From the NCBI RefSeq assembly GCF_041381155.1, contig NC_091146.1, positions 36,087,328-36,151,327 on the forward strand: a stretch of DNA of 64,000 nt, read 5' to 3'. The stretch is from Argopecten irradians. Lineage: Eukaryota > Mollusca > Bivalvia > Pectinida > Pectinidae. Each line of letters opens with the position of its first letter. Position 1 is the stretch's first letter. Positions 56,101-64,000 of the stretch are shown one piece after another. The notes beneath the pieces were generated by a model. The model was not told where the DNA came from. It worked only from the letters and a program-made list of their open reading frames with translations, and did no database searches. Made by a program: the position numbers and the translations under genes.

Positions 56101-59100
56101 AAGGTCTAGATGATTAATAAGGGGAGATGATTAAAAAGTGGAGATAATTAATATGGGGAGATAATTAATAAGGGGAGATTATCAATAAGGGGAGATGATT
56201 AAAACGGGGAGGTGATTAAAAGGGAAGATAATTAATAAGGGGAGATGATTAAAAGGGGAGATGATTAAAAAGGGAGATGATTAAAAGGGGAGGTAATTAA
56301 TAAAGGGAGATGATTAAAAGGGGAGATTATTAATAAGGGAGATGATTTATAAGGGGAGATGATTAAAAGGGGAGATAATTAATAACGGAGATGATTAAAA
56401 GGTCTAGATGATTAATAAGGGGAGATTATCAATAAGGGGAAGATAATTAATAAAGGGAGATGATTTATAAGGGGAGATGATTAAAAGGGGAGATTATCAA
56501 TAAGGGGAAGATGATTACTAAATGGAGATAATTAAAAGGGGAGTGGATTAATAAGGGAAGATTATTAATAAAGGGAGATGATTAATAAGGAGAGATGATT
56601 AATAAGGAGAGATGATTAAAAGGGGGAGATAATTAATAAGGGGAGATTATCGATAAGGGGAGATAATTAAAAGGGAGAGATAATTAAAATGGGGAGATGA
56701 TTAATAATGGGAGATAATTAATAAGGGGAGTTTATTAAAAGGGGGAAATCATTAAAAAGGGGAGATGATTCAAAAGAGAGATGATTTAAAGGGGAGATAA
56801 TTAATAAGGGGAGATAATCAATAAGGGGTGATGATTAAAAGTGGGAGATGATTAAAATGGGGAGGTGATTTAAAAGGGGGATAATTGATAAAGGGAAATA
56901 ATTAAAAAGTGGAAATGATTAAAAAGGGAGATAATTAATAAGGGAAGATGATTAATAAGTGGAGATTATTATAATGGGAGATGATTAAAATGGGAAATAA
57001 TTAATAAGGGGAGATGATAGGGGAGATTATTCAAAAGGGAGATAATTAATAAGGACAGAGATAAATCTTAGAATTTTAAATAAATAAATTTATTTACAGT
57101 TTATATTAAGGATCAAACTCTGGACCTCTGTATTACTAGTGTGATGCTGCACCGATCGAGCTAAAGAGAAGTTCTCTCTAGCGGAGAGATATATCACGAC
57201 TAGTTAACACCAGGGTTTTGAGCTAAAGAGAAGTTCTCTCCAGCCGAGAGATATATTACGACTAGTTGATCAATTTATATGGGGAAATAGCCAAATGGAC
57301 CCCATTTGAACCCAGCCCCTCAGGACCCCCGGGGGGTCAGGCCCCATCATTTGTTTCAATTTTGAATCCCCCACAATATAAGGATGCTATCAATTGGATT
57401 ATGGGTGCTATCTCCCATGCTTGGTTTCAGAGAGAAGAAGTAGTTTATTGGAAATAGCAAATGGACCCCATTTGATACCAGCCCCTCAGCCCACCGGGGG
57501 GTCAGACTCCCATCATTTGTACAATTTTGATAATCCCCCACCCCTACCATTGCATTTTGGCTATCCCATGATTGGTTTCAGAGTAAAAGGTCGTTTATAT
57601 GGAAATTCGGCCAAATTGACCCCTTTTCACGCCCTTCAGCCCCTGGGGGGTCAGCCCCATCATTTGTACAATTTTCAGTTAGTAGCCCATAAGGATGCTA
57701 CCAGGCCAAATTTTGTTGATATATTACGACTAGTTGACACCAGGGTTTTGAGCTAAAGAGAAGTTCTCTCTAGCGAAGAGAGATATATCACGACTAGTTA
57801 ACACCAGGGTTTTGAAGCTAAAGAGAAGTTCTCTCTAGCGGAGAGATATATCACGACTAGTTAACACCAGGGTTTTGAGCTAAAGAGAAGTTCTCTCTAG
57901 CCGAGAGATATATTACGACTAGTTAATACCAGGGTTTTGAGCAAAAGAGAAGTTCTCTAGAAAGATATATTAGGGCTTGTATACACCAGGGTTATATATT
58001 CCGTCTTTGCATATTACAGAGTTAGCTCCCTTTCAGGTAGGTATTGATTGTTCCGTTATTATTTTGTGAGCACAATTCACGTCGTTTTCTCTGAAACGTA
58101 TGACATTACGTTCTCAAACACATGACATCACGACCAATACTTTCCCGCAAGGGCAGATAACTCTATAATATGCAAATATGGAATAGATTAAGCCAACTAA
58201 ATAATAGCGAATAGATTATTCCAAAACAAAGGGGAGATAATCGGGTCCTCACCTTATAGCCAGCATTGGCGAGGGCGATGGCCTGATTTCCTCGTCCACT
58301 TTCCCATTTGTTGTCCCATGGATAACTGTAGATGTGTCTATAAATACAATAATGTTAAGGTGAATAGTCTGGCACAGGAAGGCAAATGGATATAGATGTA
58401 ATTTATAATAACACCACTAAGAGGCAACTTATATTCTTTTATCGGTTACCATCGGCCTGATTAAGCGTAATAGCCGATACATTTACAGCGTATCTTAAGG
58501 GGGGGGGGGGGGGGGGGGGGGGGGGGAGGCAAATAAATCATCAGTATTTGGACCACCCCCCTCGCCCCCACCCACAGAAGGGAGATTAATTCTTTAATTC
58601 AACACAAAACCATATATACGTTTATAAACTTTTTTCATATATCGTTAAGTAGAATTCCTAGTACACATTTATAGACAATGGCGTTGATAAAAGGAAACTA
58701 AAAGAATACGCAAATTGCCATGCGAGCGCACGGCGAAGGTGTGTGAAATTTGGGTGTTTGGGGGGGGGTCGAGAATCTCCTACAAGGAAAAAAATATTAC
58801 GATTTAGAATGGCCTAATATGAGTTTAAACGATGCATTTAGATGAATTTGCGGAGCGCCGAAGAGCGCAAGAATTTGGTGTTTGAGGGGTCCGTGGGTTC
58901 TCCCCCGGGGAACACTATGACGATTTAGAATTTTACTGCATTTTGATGTATGTGGGAAGAGTCTGAAGGCGCGAGATTTGGGTGTTTGAGGGGGGTCTTG
59001 GGTAAAAATATTACGATTTAGAATGGCTGTGAAAATGAGTTTTACGATGTAGATGTAATGATTTTAAAGCGTTTTTAACATGAATTTTTTTTATTTAAAG

Positions 59101-62003
59101 TTACCTGCATTTAGAAATAATAATTGGTGAATGTCGTCATATCATTATGCAACTCTGCTCGATCTGAACATACCGGCTTCACACCATCGGCACATTGTTG
59201 TGTAACACAAAATAATAATGAATTAATTGTCTTGCTAAGTCATATAAACAAATGAATCTTTTAAGAGACATTTTTTAAAAATAGTACGTAGAATCCCTTG
59301 AACATTTTTTTAGGTCTAAGTCTAGGAAAATGTGCAGGAGGACCCTTTTTTTCTTTCAAATGTGCAATTATAAAACATTTCAGGCAGGACGAAAATGGGG
59401 GGGGGGGGGGGGGGGGGGGCAAAAAAGACATGTTTTGCCCCCGTCCTGGGAAACGGGAAGGCAAAATGCTGGTATACACATTAATAAAGCCAAACATATA
59501 CATAGGTCTGACAATGAATTATGTAAGGTAATTCTCTTTTTGCTTTGAAAACGCAGTACACATAAATTACAGATGCCATAGTAATGGCAGGATTTTTTTT
59601 TTTAAAGTAAATCATATGAAAAAGCATATCTAACTAGTGACATGTAGGGAATGTCCATTAGATCGGATAGAGACTAAAACTAAGATATATAGGGAAATTT
59701 CCATTAGACGGATATATATTTAGCTCAGGGCATATTACAGGAATGTCCATTTGCATTTAGACATAACTAGTATATATATAGGGAATTTCCATTACAAGAC
59801 ATTAATATTATATAACTATGTTAGGGAATGTATTTGAATAATGTAAGGAATACCACACGCGCTAAACATGCCTATATTATTAGGCTTTGAAAACTTTTTT
59901 TTAAGTACACATAAAATTTATTATTTAAAAGCTAATAGTTGGCAGGCTGAAATAGTTAATAATCATTAAATTTAAAATAATGGTCAAGATGGAAAAAGTT
60001 ATATATACTAAATGACATGTACAGTATAGGACATGGGGGGAATGTCCATTAGACGGATAGACACTATAACTAAGGATATGTATCTCAATTTCCATTAGAC
60101 AGATATATATTATTAGCTAGGGCTATATAAGGAATAATAGGTTATATATATGGGAATGTCTCATTAGACGGATGACATTATAACAAGGATATACAATGTA
60201 TAAATACTTATATATATAAGGAATGTCCATTAGACGGATAGACATTATAACTACTAAGGATATACTTAAGTAGGTAAAAATATGGTGTTCACCAAAGAAT
60301 GATCTATGTCTGACAATGGAAAGAGGGATCTTTTCTCTGCTTTCAAACTTTTTCAAACATACTATATATAAAATTTGAAACAGATCACTTCAGTACTTTC
60401 TGAGAAATAGCGATCTTCAATTATCAAAATACAAGATGGTGGCCTGTTGGCCATTTTGGTCACCGTTCAGCACTTTCTGAGAAATAGCGAGAACAAACTT
60501 AACTATCAAAATCAAAGATGGCTGCTTGGCGGCCATCTTGTTGACCGATCGCTCCCAAATCGCAATATGCACAACTATAGGCCCTAGGGGAACCTACATA
60601 TGAAATTTGAGAACGATCCATTTAGTACTTTCTGAGAAATAGCGATAATAAGAATTGTTATTGGACGGACGGAAGGACAGACGACAGACCACGAATGAAA
60701 GCGATTTGAAGCAGCCATCTTGGATTTTGATAGTTAAGTTTGTTATCGCTATTTCTCAGAAAGTGCTGAAGAGATCTGTCTCAAATTTCATATCTAGGTT
60801 CCCCTAGGGCGTTAGTTTTGCATATTGCATTTTGGGACTGAACGGTGACCAAGATGGCCGACAGGTCACCATCTTGTATTTTGATAGTTGAAGATCTGAT
60901 GGTGGTGGGCTAAAAAGAAAAGAAATCAAAATCACCATGAACATTAGCAAGTATACAGTAGTGTTAAGAATCAGTTGTAATTTTATGATTAATCATCAGG
61001 TTTTTTTTCCTTTGGTGTATAAACAAATTGGCTCACGTGTTGTCATGTCCTCATGTTGCTTATGTTTTCACAAATAACATCATAATCCTCTGAACGTTTA
61101 CATTACTACGTAGCACTTATACGCTCTTTAATTCGTTTAGACACTTGATATTTGAAATGATATGAGAGACAACACACGCAAGTGATTAATTGTGACAAGT
61201 TTTCTATGACATTTCTTAATCAGTCAAACACTCCAAACCAACGATACTCGAAGAACTCGATTAATCGGAACACCACCAGTATATAGTACCTTGTTTGAAA
61301 TTCTTTCAGTGAAGCAGAAATCCTTGAAGGAAGTGAATTTACTTTACATTATCTTGTATAAACATATCAACCCAATTAAGATGGAGTAAAGTAAATAAAC
61401 AACATTGGAGATCGAGTCAATCATTTGATGATTTCATAAAATTGTATGCATGTAATGGTCACATTCTCTTCCATTAAGCCTTATGTTGGATATTTTTTAT
61501 CAACTTTGAACTTCAGTGTCACGCATCCAACAGGTTGACGAGTGCTTATTATTTAACTCTCCAGCCTCCAGGCATCATTACAGAGAATCCCTCTCATCTA
61601 TCGTAATACTTGGATGAGGGAGGGGATTATACCAAACTCTATATAGTTTCTGCTAAAAGACTCTCGCATATGTAGATATGAAGGATAGGGATATCCCATC
61701 GTCTGGATCACAAAATGTTGTATAATCCTTGACCTCAGGATTTATAACAATCTGCCACCCTCGGGTAGAATATACCCTATCATTTATATCCACATATCAG
61801 TCTTATAATACGCGACAGATTAAAGCAGTAAGACAAACCTACCCTGACATTGCTCCTAGAAGGTCTCCATTGAAGGGTATCGATGTTTTCTGGTCGATAA
61901 TTCCATCCTCCCACACACCAAGGTCAAGGCTTTCCTGCTCGGCCATTTTAGCTATCCGAGCCAGAAAGTACTCCTTCCATTTTTGAGGATTATCAACTTC
62001 TGG
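48536..62003 (-). CDS. GH20 chitobiase (beta-N-acetylhexosaminidase) with a Q-rich repeat tail; six 3' exons, 5' part beyond window
   Basis: Exons 62003-61843, 58337-58253, 54467-54233, 53528-53276, 51530-51390 and 50192-48536; all junctions are GT/AG and phases join exactly, giving ~843 residues. The first five exons and the start of the sixth cover the C-terminal half of a GH20 chitobiase: KEYFLARIAKMAE...GVWEDG; NAGYKVVLSQGTHLYFDH, with the Tyr that contacts the N-acetyl group in this family; GMECHLWGELLRS, with the active-site Trp and Glu; FPRVIAMAERAWH; YRVPPPGA; and the C-terminal CHB_HEX-type beta domain to RTMSSDRKRWSRIIKL. The enzyme family removes terminal GlcNAc from chitin oligomers. 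The signal peptide, N-terminal domain and catalytic Asp-Glu should lie upstream of 64000. Unusual: ~530 extra residues of Q-rich repeats. Chitobiases occur in mollusc shell matrices, so a secreted shell or mantle role is plausible but inferred. Confidence 0.92.
49328..50056 (-). repeat. Coding 27-bp minisatellite (27 nine-residue units)
   Basis: Units encode [RNK][ATV][MV][DGN][GE]QIQ[QHD]. All 27 keep exactly 27 bases. Variants group into types (RAMDG, RTVDG, NVMGG, RAMDE), with some higher-order order such as NVMGG-RVMDG recurring. The antisense strand is also open (49298-50188), a consequence of the composition. Confidence 0.92.
50720..51280. repeat. Diverged ~300-bp tandem duplication in chitobiase intron 5
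   Basis: Two copies of a segment with TTACCCTGGACAGGAATATC / TTACCCCAGACAGGGATATC, CACAATTT, TCTCACCCTA and GGGGTGAGA words. Nothing coding. Confidence 0.65.
51390..51530 (-). CDS. Chitobiase exon 5 (C-terminal beta domain)
   Basis: 141 bp, acceptor AATTTTTAG, donor GTGAGT. Encodes VQNKKLLVNSDSPGLEIQYS...WRDA...GDATIFLRT, the characteristic IxYSxDxGxxW beta strand region of the chitobiase C-terminal domain. Confidence 0.9.
51731..51858 (+). mobile_element. tRNA-derived SINE, family 1, copy c
   Basis: Head GACCAGGTAGCTCAATCAAT, GGCTAGTGTTCTGAGGTC, box B GGGTTCGAGCC, tail TTTCTCCTCTTCTGTTACA. Lies in intron 4 of the chitobiase gene, antisense to it. Confidence 0.85.
51875..53275 (-). repeat. 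~61-bp tandem array copying a 5' splice donor, ~22 copies
   Basis: On the minus (gene-sense) strand every unit contains CCCCAGGGGCTGTGTAAGTG then TTGTTATTAAAACCCCACCC and a run of CCCCTACCCCTCCCACTCA. Exon 4 ends ...CCACCCCCAGGGGCTGT followed by donor GTAAGTGTTGTTA. So the array begins at and repeats the exon 4/intron 4 boundary. Most units retain GTAAGT; four or so have GTATAAGT instead. Confidence 0.95.
53276..53528 (-). CDS. Chitobiase exon 4 (active-site Trp/Glu and helix bundle)
   Basis: 253 bp, acceptor CGTTGCAG, donor GTAAGT. Encodes MECHLWGELLRSRDITDHQM, then FPRVIAMAERAWHRAPWEGE, ADWSRFANTIGY and YRVPPPGA. The last exonic bases are the seed of the neighbouring 61-bp array. Confidence 0.93.
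53641..53835 (-). mobile_element. Diverged SINE, family 2, in chitobiase intron 3
   Basis: Aligns with 47465-47680 (minus-strand centre GGGTACTCTGGCTTTCCTCC, ACCAACAAACCTGGCAGG). The box B region is degenerate. CTTAGT on both sides may be a short target duplication. A ~17-bp repeat (ACATACAGTCAAAGAT) adjoins it at 53545-53625. Confidence 0.82.
54233..54467 (-). CDS. Chitobiase exon 3 (THLYFD catalytic-barrel segment)
   Basis: 235 bp, acceptor CCATTTCAG, donor GTACGT. Encodes VVLSQGTHLYFDHAQEPDPE, then WATRFIDLHRVFAFMPE and HRPENYV; the last G joins exon 4 to give Gly-Met-Glu-Cys-His. Confidence 0.93.
54483..55170. repeat. 33-bp tandem array in chitobiase intron 2, ~20 copies
   Basis: Units GGATGTGGATAAGGGGAGAT then AATTGTTACAAAA. 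Starts ~15 bases upstream of the exon 3 splice acceptor, so on the sense strand its CTCCCCTTATCC runs form the pyrimidine-rich tract. Open 11-residue repeat frames are by-products. Confidence 0.93.
55188..55545 (-). mobile_element. Dispersed repeat fragment related to 39.3-40.7 kb
   Basis: ACAAGAGATCCCAGAGGGAT, GATCTATGTCTGACAATGGA, CTTCAGTACTTTCTGAGAAA and GGCCCTAGGGGAACCTACAT match, inverted, units at 40.2-40.5 kb. Contains AAAGATGGCGGCCTG. Confidence 0.75.
55977..57060. repeat. ~16-17-bp degenerate minisatellite in chitobiase intron 2
   Basis: Scores of units of the type GGGGAGATGATTAATAA / GGGGAGATAATTAAAA. Confidence 0.9.
57150..57985. repeat. ~62-bp array with an inserted G/C-rich tripled segment
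   Basis: Flanking units: GAGCTAAAGAGAAGTTCTCT, CTAGCGGAGAGATATATCAC, GACTAGTTAACACCAGGGTT, TT. Each holds the palindrome AGAGAAGTTCTCT. The middle (57275-57715) is a different ~150-bp repeat in three copies (AATGGACCCCATTTGA, CAGCCCCTCAG, GGGGGGTCAG). Confidence 0.85.
58000..58182. mobile_element. Short MITE with octamer-containing ends, copy 2
   Basis: CCGTCTTTGCATATTACAGA and, inverted, CCATATTTGCATATTATAGA. Same family as 16036-16202. Ends ~70 bases before exon 2's donor. Confidence 0.78.
58253..58337 (-). CDS. Chitobiase exon 2
   Basis: 85 bp, acceptor GTATTTATAG, donor GTGAGG. Encodes HIYSYPWDNKWESGRGNQAI then ALANAGYK, the strand and helix preceding the VVLS segment. Phase joins exons 1 and 3 exactly. 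Confidence 0.92.
58499..58526 (+). repeat. Poly-G homopolymer (28 nt)
   Basis: Uninterrupted G run; a second of 23 G lies at 59397-59419. Between them are G-rich segments sharing TTTGGGTGTTTG-GGGGG-GTC (58747, 58875, 58978). Confidence 0.9.
59397..59419 (+). repeat. Poly-G homopolymer (23 nt)
   Basis: Run of 23 G ending in GCAAAAAAGACATG. Length in the assembly may be unreliable. Confidence 0.9.
59640..60250. repeat. Degenerate ~60-80-bp repeat
   Basis: Irregular recurrences of GGAATGTCCATTAGACGGAT followed by AGACATTATAACTAAGGATATA at about 59648, 59694, 60039, 60088, 60160 and 60220. Confidence 0.75.
60283..60915 (-). mobile_element. Dispersed repeat related to 39.3-40.7 kb, partly inverted on itself
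   Basis: The left half reads in the same sense as 55188-55545 (GATCTATGTCTGACAATGGA, CTTTCTGAGAAATAGCGA). From ~60713 the opposite sense begins (GCAGCCATCTTGGATTTTGA, GTTATCGCTATTTCTCAGAA), ending GGTGACCAAGATGGCCG...CTGATGGTGGTGGGCTAAAAA. So two copies sit head-to-head. Confidence 0.72.
60916..61842. other. Chitobiase intron 1, unique part
   Basis: No repeat or gene supported. Confidence 0.4.
61843..62003 (-). CDS. Chitobiase exon 1 of those visible
   Basis: 161 bp, acceptor CCCTTATTACAG, donor GTAGGT. Encodes PEVDNPQKWKEYFLARIAKM, then AEQESLDLGVWEDGIIDQKT and FNGDLLGAMSG. Starts in phase 0, so at least one further exon lies upstream; none is recognisable between 62004 and 64000. Confidence 0.88.
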
Positions 62004-62165
62004 CTGTAATAAGGGGAAACAACTTTTACAATAAGGGGAGACAAATCTTACAATAAGGGGAGATAACTTTCATAATAAGGGGAGAAAAATCTTACAATTA
62101 GGGGAGACAACTTTTACAATAAGGGAGACAAATCTTACAATAAGGGGAGACAACTCTTACATCAG
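62004..62165. repeat. ~22-bp tandem array abutting a splice acceptor
   Basis: Gene-sense units GTAAGATTTGTCTCCCCTTA then TT, ~7 copies. The authentic acceptor reads GTTTCCCCTTATTACAG, so its pyrimidine tract is the final unit. Confidence 0.88.
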
Positions 62166-62265
62166 ATAAAAAAGTTCTTTTGTAATATATATAGCTATCA
62201 GCCCATGTGATATTTGTTTTCATTGCTATTGTAAAGTGATCATCTCTGATGAAGAATATGTTTTT

Positions 62266-62440
62266 GGTATAATTTATGTACATTATACAATTATGGCCCT
62301 CTGTGGAGGGATACATCTAGAATTGTCTCCCTGGAAAGAGTTATTTTCTCGAGGGCGAAGCCCGAGAGAAAATAACTCTTTCCTGGGAGACAATTCTAGA
62401 TGTATCCCGACACATAGGGACATAATTATTTTATTATACC
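62266..62440. mobile_element. Palindromic fold-back MITE
   Basis: GGTATAAT...ATTATACC ends enclose a near-perfect inner hairpin: GGGATACATCTAGAATTGTC ... TTATTTTCTCGAGGGC, GAA, GCCCGAGAGAAAATAA ... GACAATTCTAGATGTATCCC. Inner arms ~49 bp with a 3-base loop. Confidence 0.88.
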
Positions 62441-62607
62441 GAACAAAATTAAAAGAAAAAAATCTCTGTTAAAAGAACACATGAAGATATTTCCCAACAA
62501 CAACGTTGTTTAAATTCGTCGGGCTAAACAAAAAGTAAACAACAGCGTTGCCATTGTTGGTTGACGTTACAGATGGACGTCAACTTCCGGTCACGTGCGG
62601 AGCTTCC

Positions 62608-62702
62608 AAGGGGTTATTTCCCTGGGGTTATTTCCCTCGGGGGTTATTTCCCCTGGGGTTATTTCCCTCGGGGGTTATTTCCCTGGGGTTATTTCCCTCG
62701 CC
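62608..62702. repeat. ~18-bp tandem repeat, 5-6 copies
   Basis: GGGGTTATTTCCCTCGG and GGGGTTATTTCCCTG units. Confidence 0.88.
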
Positions 62703-62910
62703 TTCCAATTCCGGGGAAACATCTAACTTATTCAATGGCATGTGATCAAGTTTAATCCAATCAGAACATTCTAAATGAAAGTGAGGTATAATAACATAAA
62801 TTATTGACATTGTCGTGAAAAAGTGATCCATGAAAAAACATAAATCAATTGTTTGATACAATTTGCTTAGCTCCATGGACACTAATTATGATGCATACAG
62901 TACCCTATAA

Positions 62911-64000
62911 GGTCACACCTGTAATATATACATGTAATGTCAAACCTGTAATATACAACCTGTTAATGTCACCACCTGTAATATATACCTGTAATGTCAC
63001 ACCTGTAATATATACCTGTAATGTCACACCTGTAATATATACCTGTAATGTCACACCTGTAATATATACCTGTAATGTCACACCTGTAATATATACCTGT
63101 AATGTCACACCTGTAATATACACCTGTAATGTCACACCTGTAATATATACCTGTAATGTCACTCCTGTAATACATGCCTGTAATGTCACACCTGTATTAT
63201 ATACCTGTAATGTCACATCTGTAATATATACATGTAATGTCACACCTGTAATATATACCTGTAATGTCACACCTGTAGTGTCACAACCTGAAATATATAC
63301 CTGTAATGTCACACCTGTAATATATACCTGTAATGTCACACCTGTAATATATACCTGTAATGTCACACCTGTAATATATACCTGTAATGTCACACTGTAA
63401 TATATACCTGTAATGTCACACCTGTAATACATATACCTGTAATGTCACACCTGTAATATAATACCTGTAATGTCACACCTGTAAATATATACCTGTATGT
63501 CCACACTGTAATATACTGTAATGTCACCTGTAATATATACCTGTAATGTCACACCAGGTAATATATACCTGTAATGTCACACCTGTAATATATTACCTGT
63601 AATGTCACCTGTAGTGTCACCCTGTAATATATACCTGTTAATGTCACATCCGTGTAATATTATACTGTAATGTCACACCTGAAATATATACATAACCTGT
63701 AACACCTGTAATATATACCTGTAATGTCACACCTGTAATATATACCTGTAATGTCACACCTGTAATATATATGTCACACCTAATATAATGTCACACTGTA
63801 ATATATATCTGTAAAGTCACACCTGTAATGTCACACCTGTAATATATACCTGTAATGTCACACCTGTAATGTCACACCTGTATTATATAACTTTCCTGTC
63901 ACACCTGTGTATATACCTGTAATGTCACATCTGTAATACATACCTGTAACTGTTAATATATACCTGTAATGTCACACCTGTAATATATACCTGTAATGTC
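62911..64000. repeat. 27-bp tandem array running past the window end
   Basis: CCTGTAATATATACCTGTAA then TGTCACA, ~38 copies. The first half (to ~63460) is regular, the second half full of indels. The two halves of the unit are themselves similar (CCTGTAATATATA / CCTGTAATGTCACA), so the 27-mer arose from a ~13-bp doublet. 27 is divisible by 3, hence repetitive frames on both strands. Confidence 0.95.

Noticed and set aside
62849-63432. 183- and 175-codon frames on opposite strands
   Set aside because: Both are translations of the 27-bp array.

Overview
The window is nuclear DNA of an animal, most likely a bivalve mollusc. It holds spliced genes with GT/AG introns, a single-exon RING/B-box/beta-propeller gene of the TRIM type expanded in bivalves, a chitobiase of the kind reported from mollusc shells, a nuclear-encoded cytochrome c oxidase subunit, tRNA-derived SINEs, and dispersed repeats with ends often seen in bivalve genomes. 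The genus cannot be fixed from sequence alone.

Layout. 1-5754: a fold-back DNA element split by a complete Gypsy-type LTR retrotransposon (459-5223; identical 159-bp LTRs, 5-bp target duplication, one intact gag-pol frame, minus strand). 6381-8720 and 17110-18485: two copies of one element, each carrying a 66-bp tandem array. 9071-10215: AT-rich minisatellite. 12968-15935: a TRIM-type gene (minus) whose 3' UTR has become an 81-bp tandem array. 16-23 kb: nested SINEs, MITEs and arrays of 48, 63, 46 and about 152 bp. 24127-29287: a two-exon COX7C-like gene (plus) with a 4.9-kb intron; a 25-bp G-rich minisatellite starts at its stop codon and runs 6.4 kb to 35712. 36-48 kb: no recognisable gene, but many MITEs, palindromes and arrays, including one grown from a SINE head. 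48536-62003: six 3' exons of a GH20 chitobiase/beta-N-acetylhexosaminidase (minus) with joining reading phases; its 5' part lies beyond 64000. Its last exon adds about 530 residues of Q-rich repeats. 62911-64000: a 27-bp array running off the window.

The three host genes are unrelated (ubiquitin-ligase-type sensor, mitochondrial respiration, extracellular glycan breakdown) and form no operon or pathway.

The strongest pattern is where tandem arrays arise. Several appear to be copies of the functional boundary they touch: the TRIM stop codon and 3' UTR, a chitobiase 5' splice donor, a chitobiase 3' splice acceptor, a SINE tRNA head, and two MITE terminal repeats. The COX7C array also begins at the stop codon. 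I see no CRISPR array, no rRNA and no genuine tRNA gene. Boundaries of degenerate repeats are approximate, typically within tens of bases.
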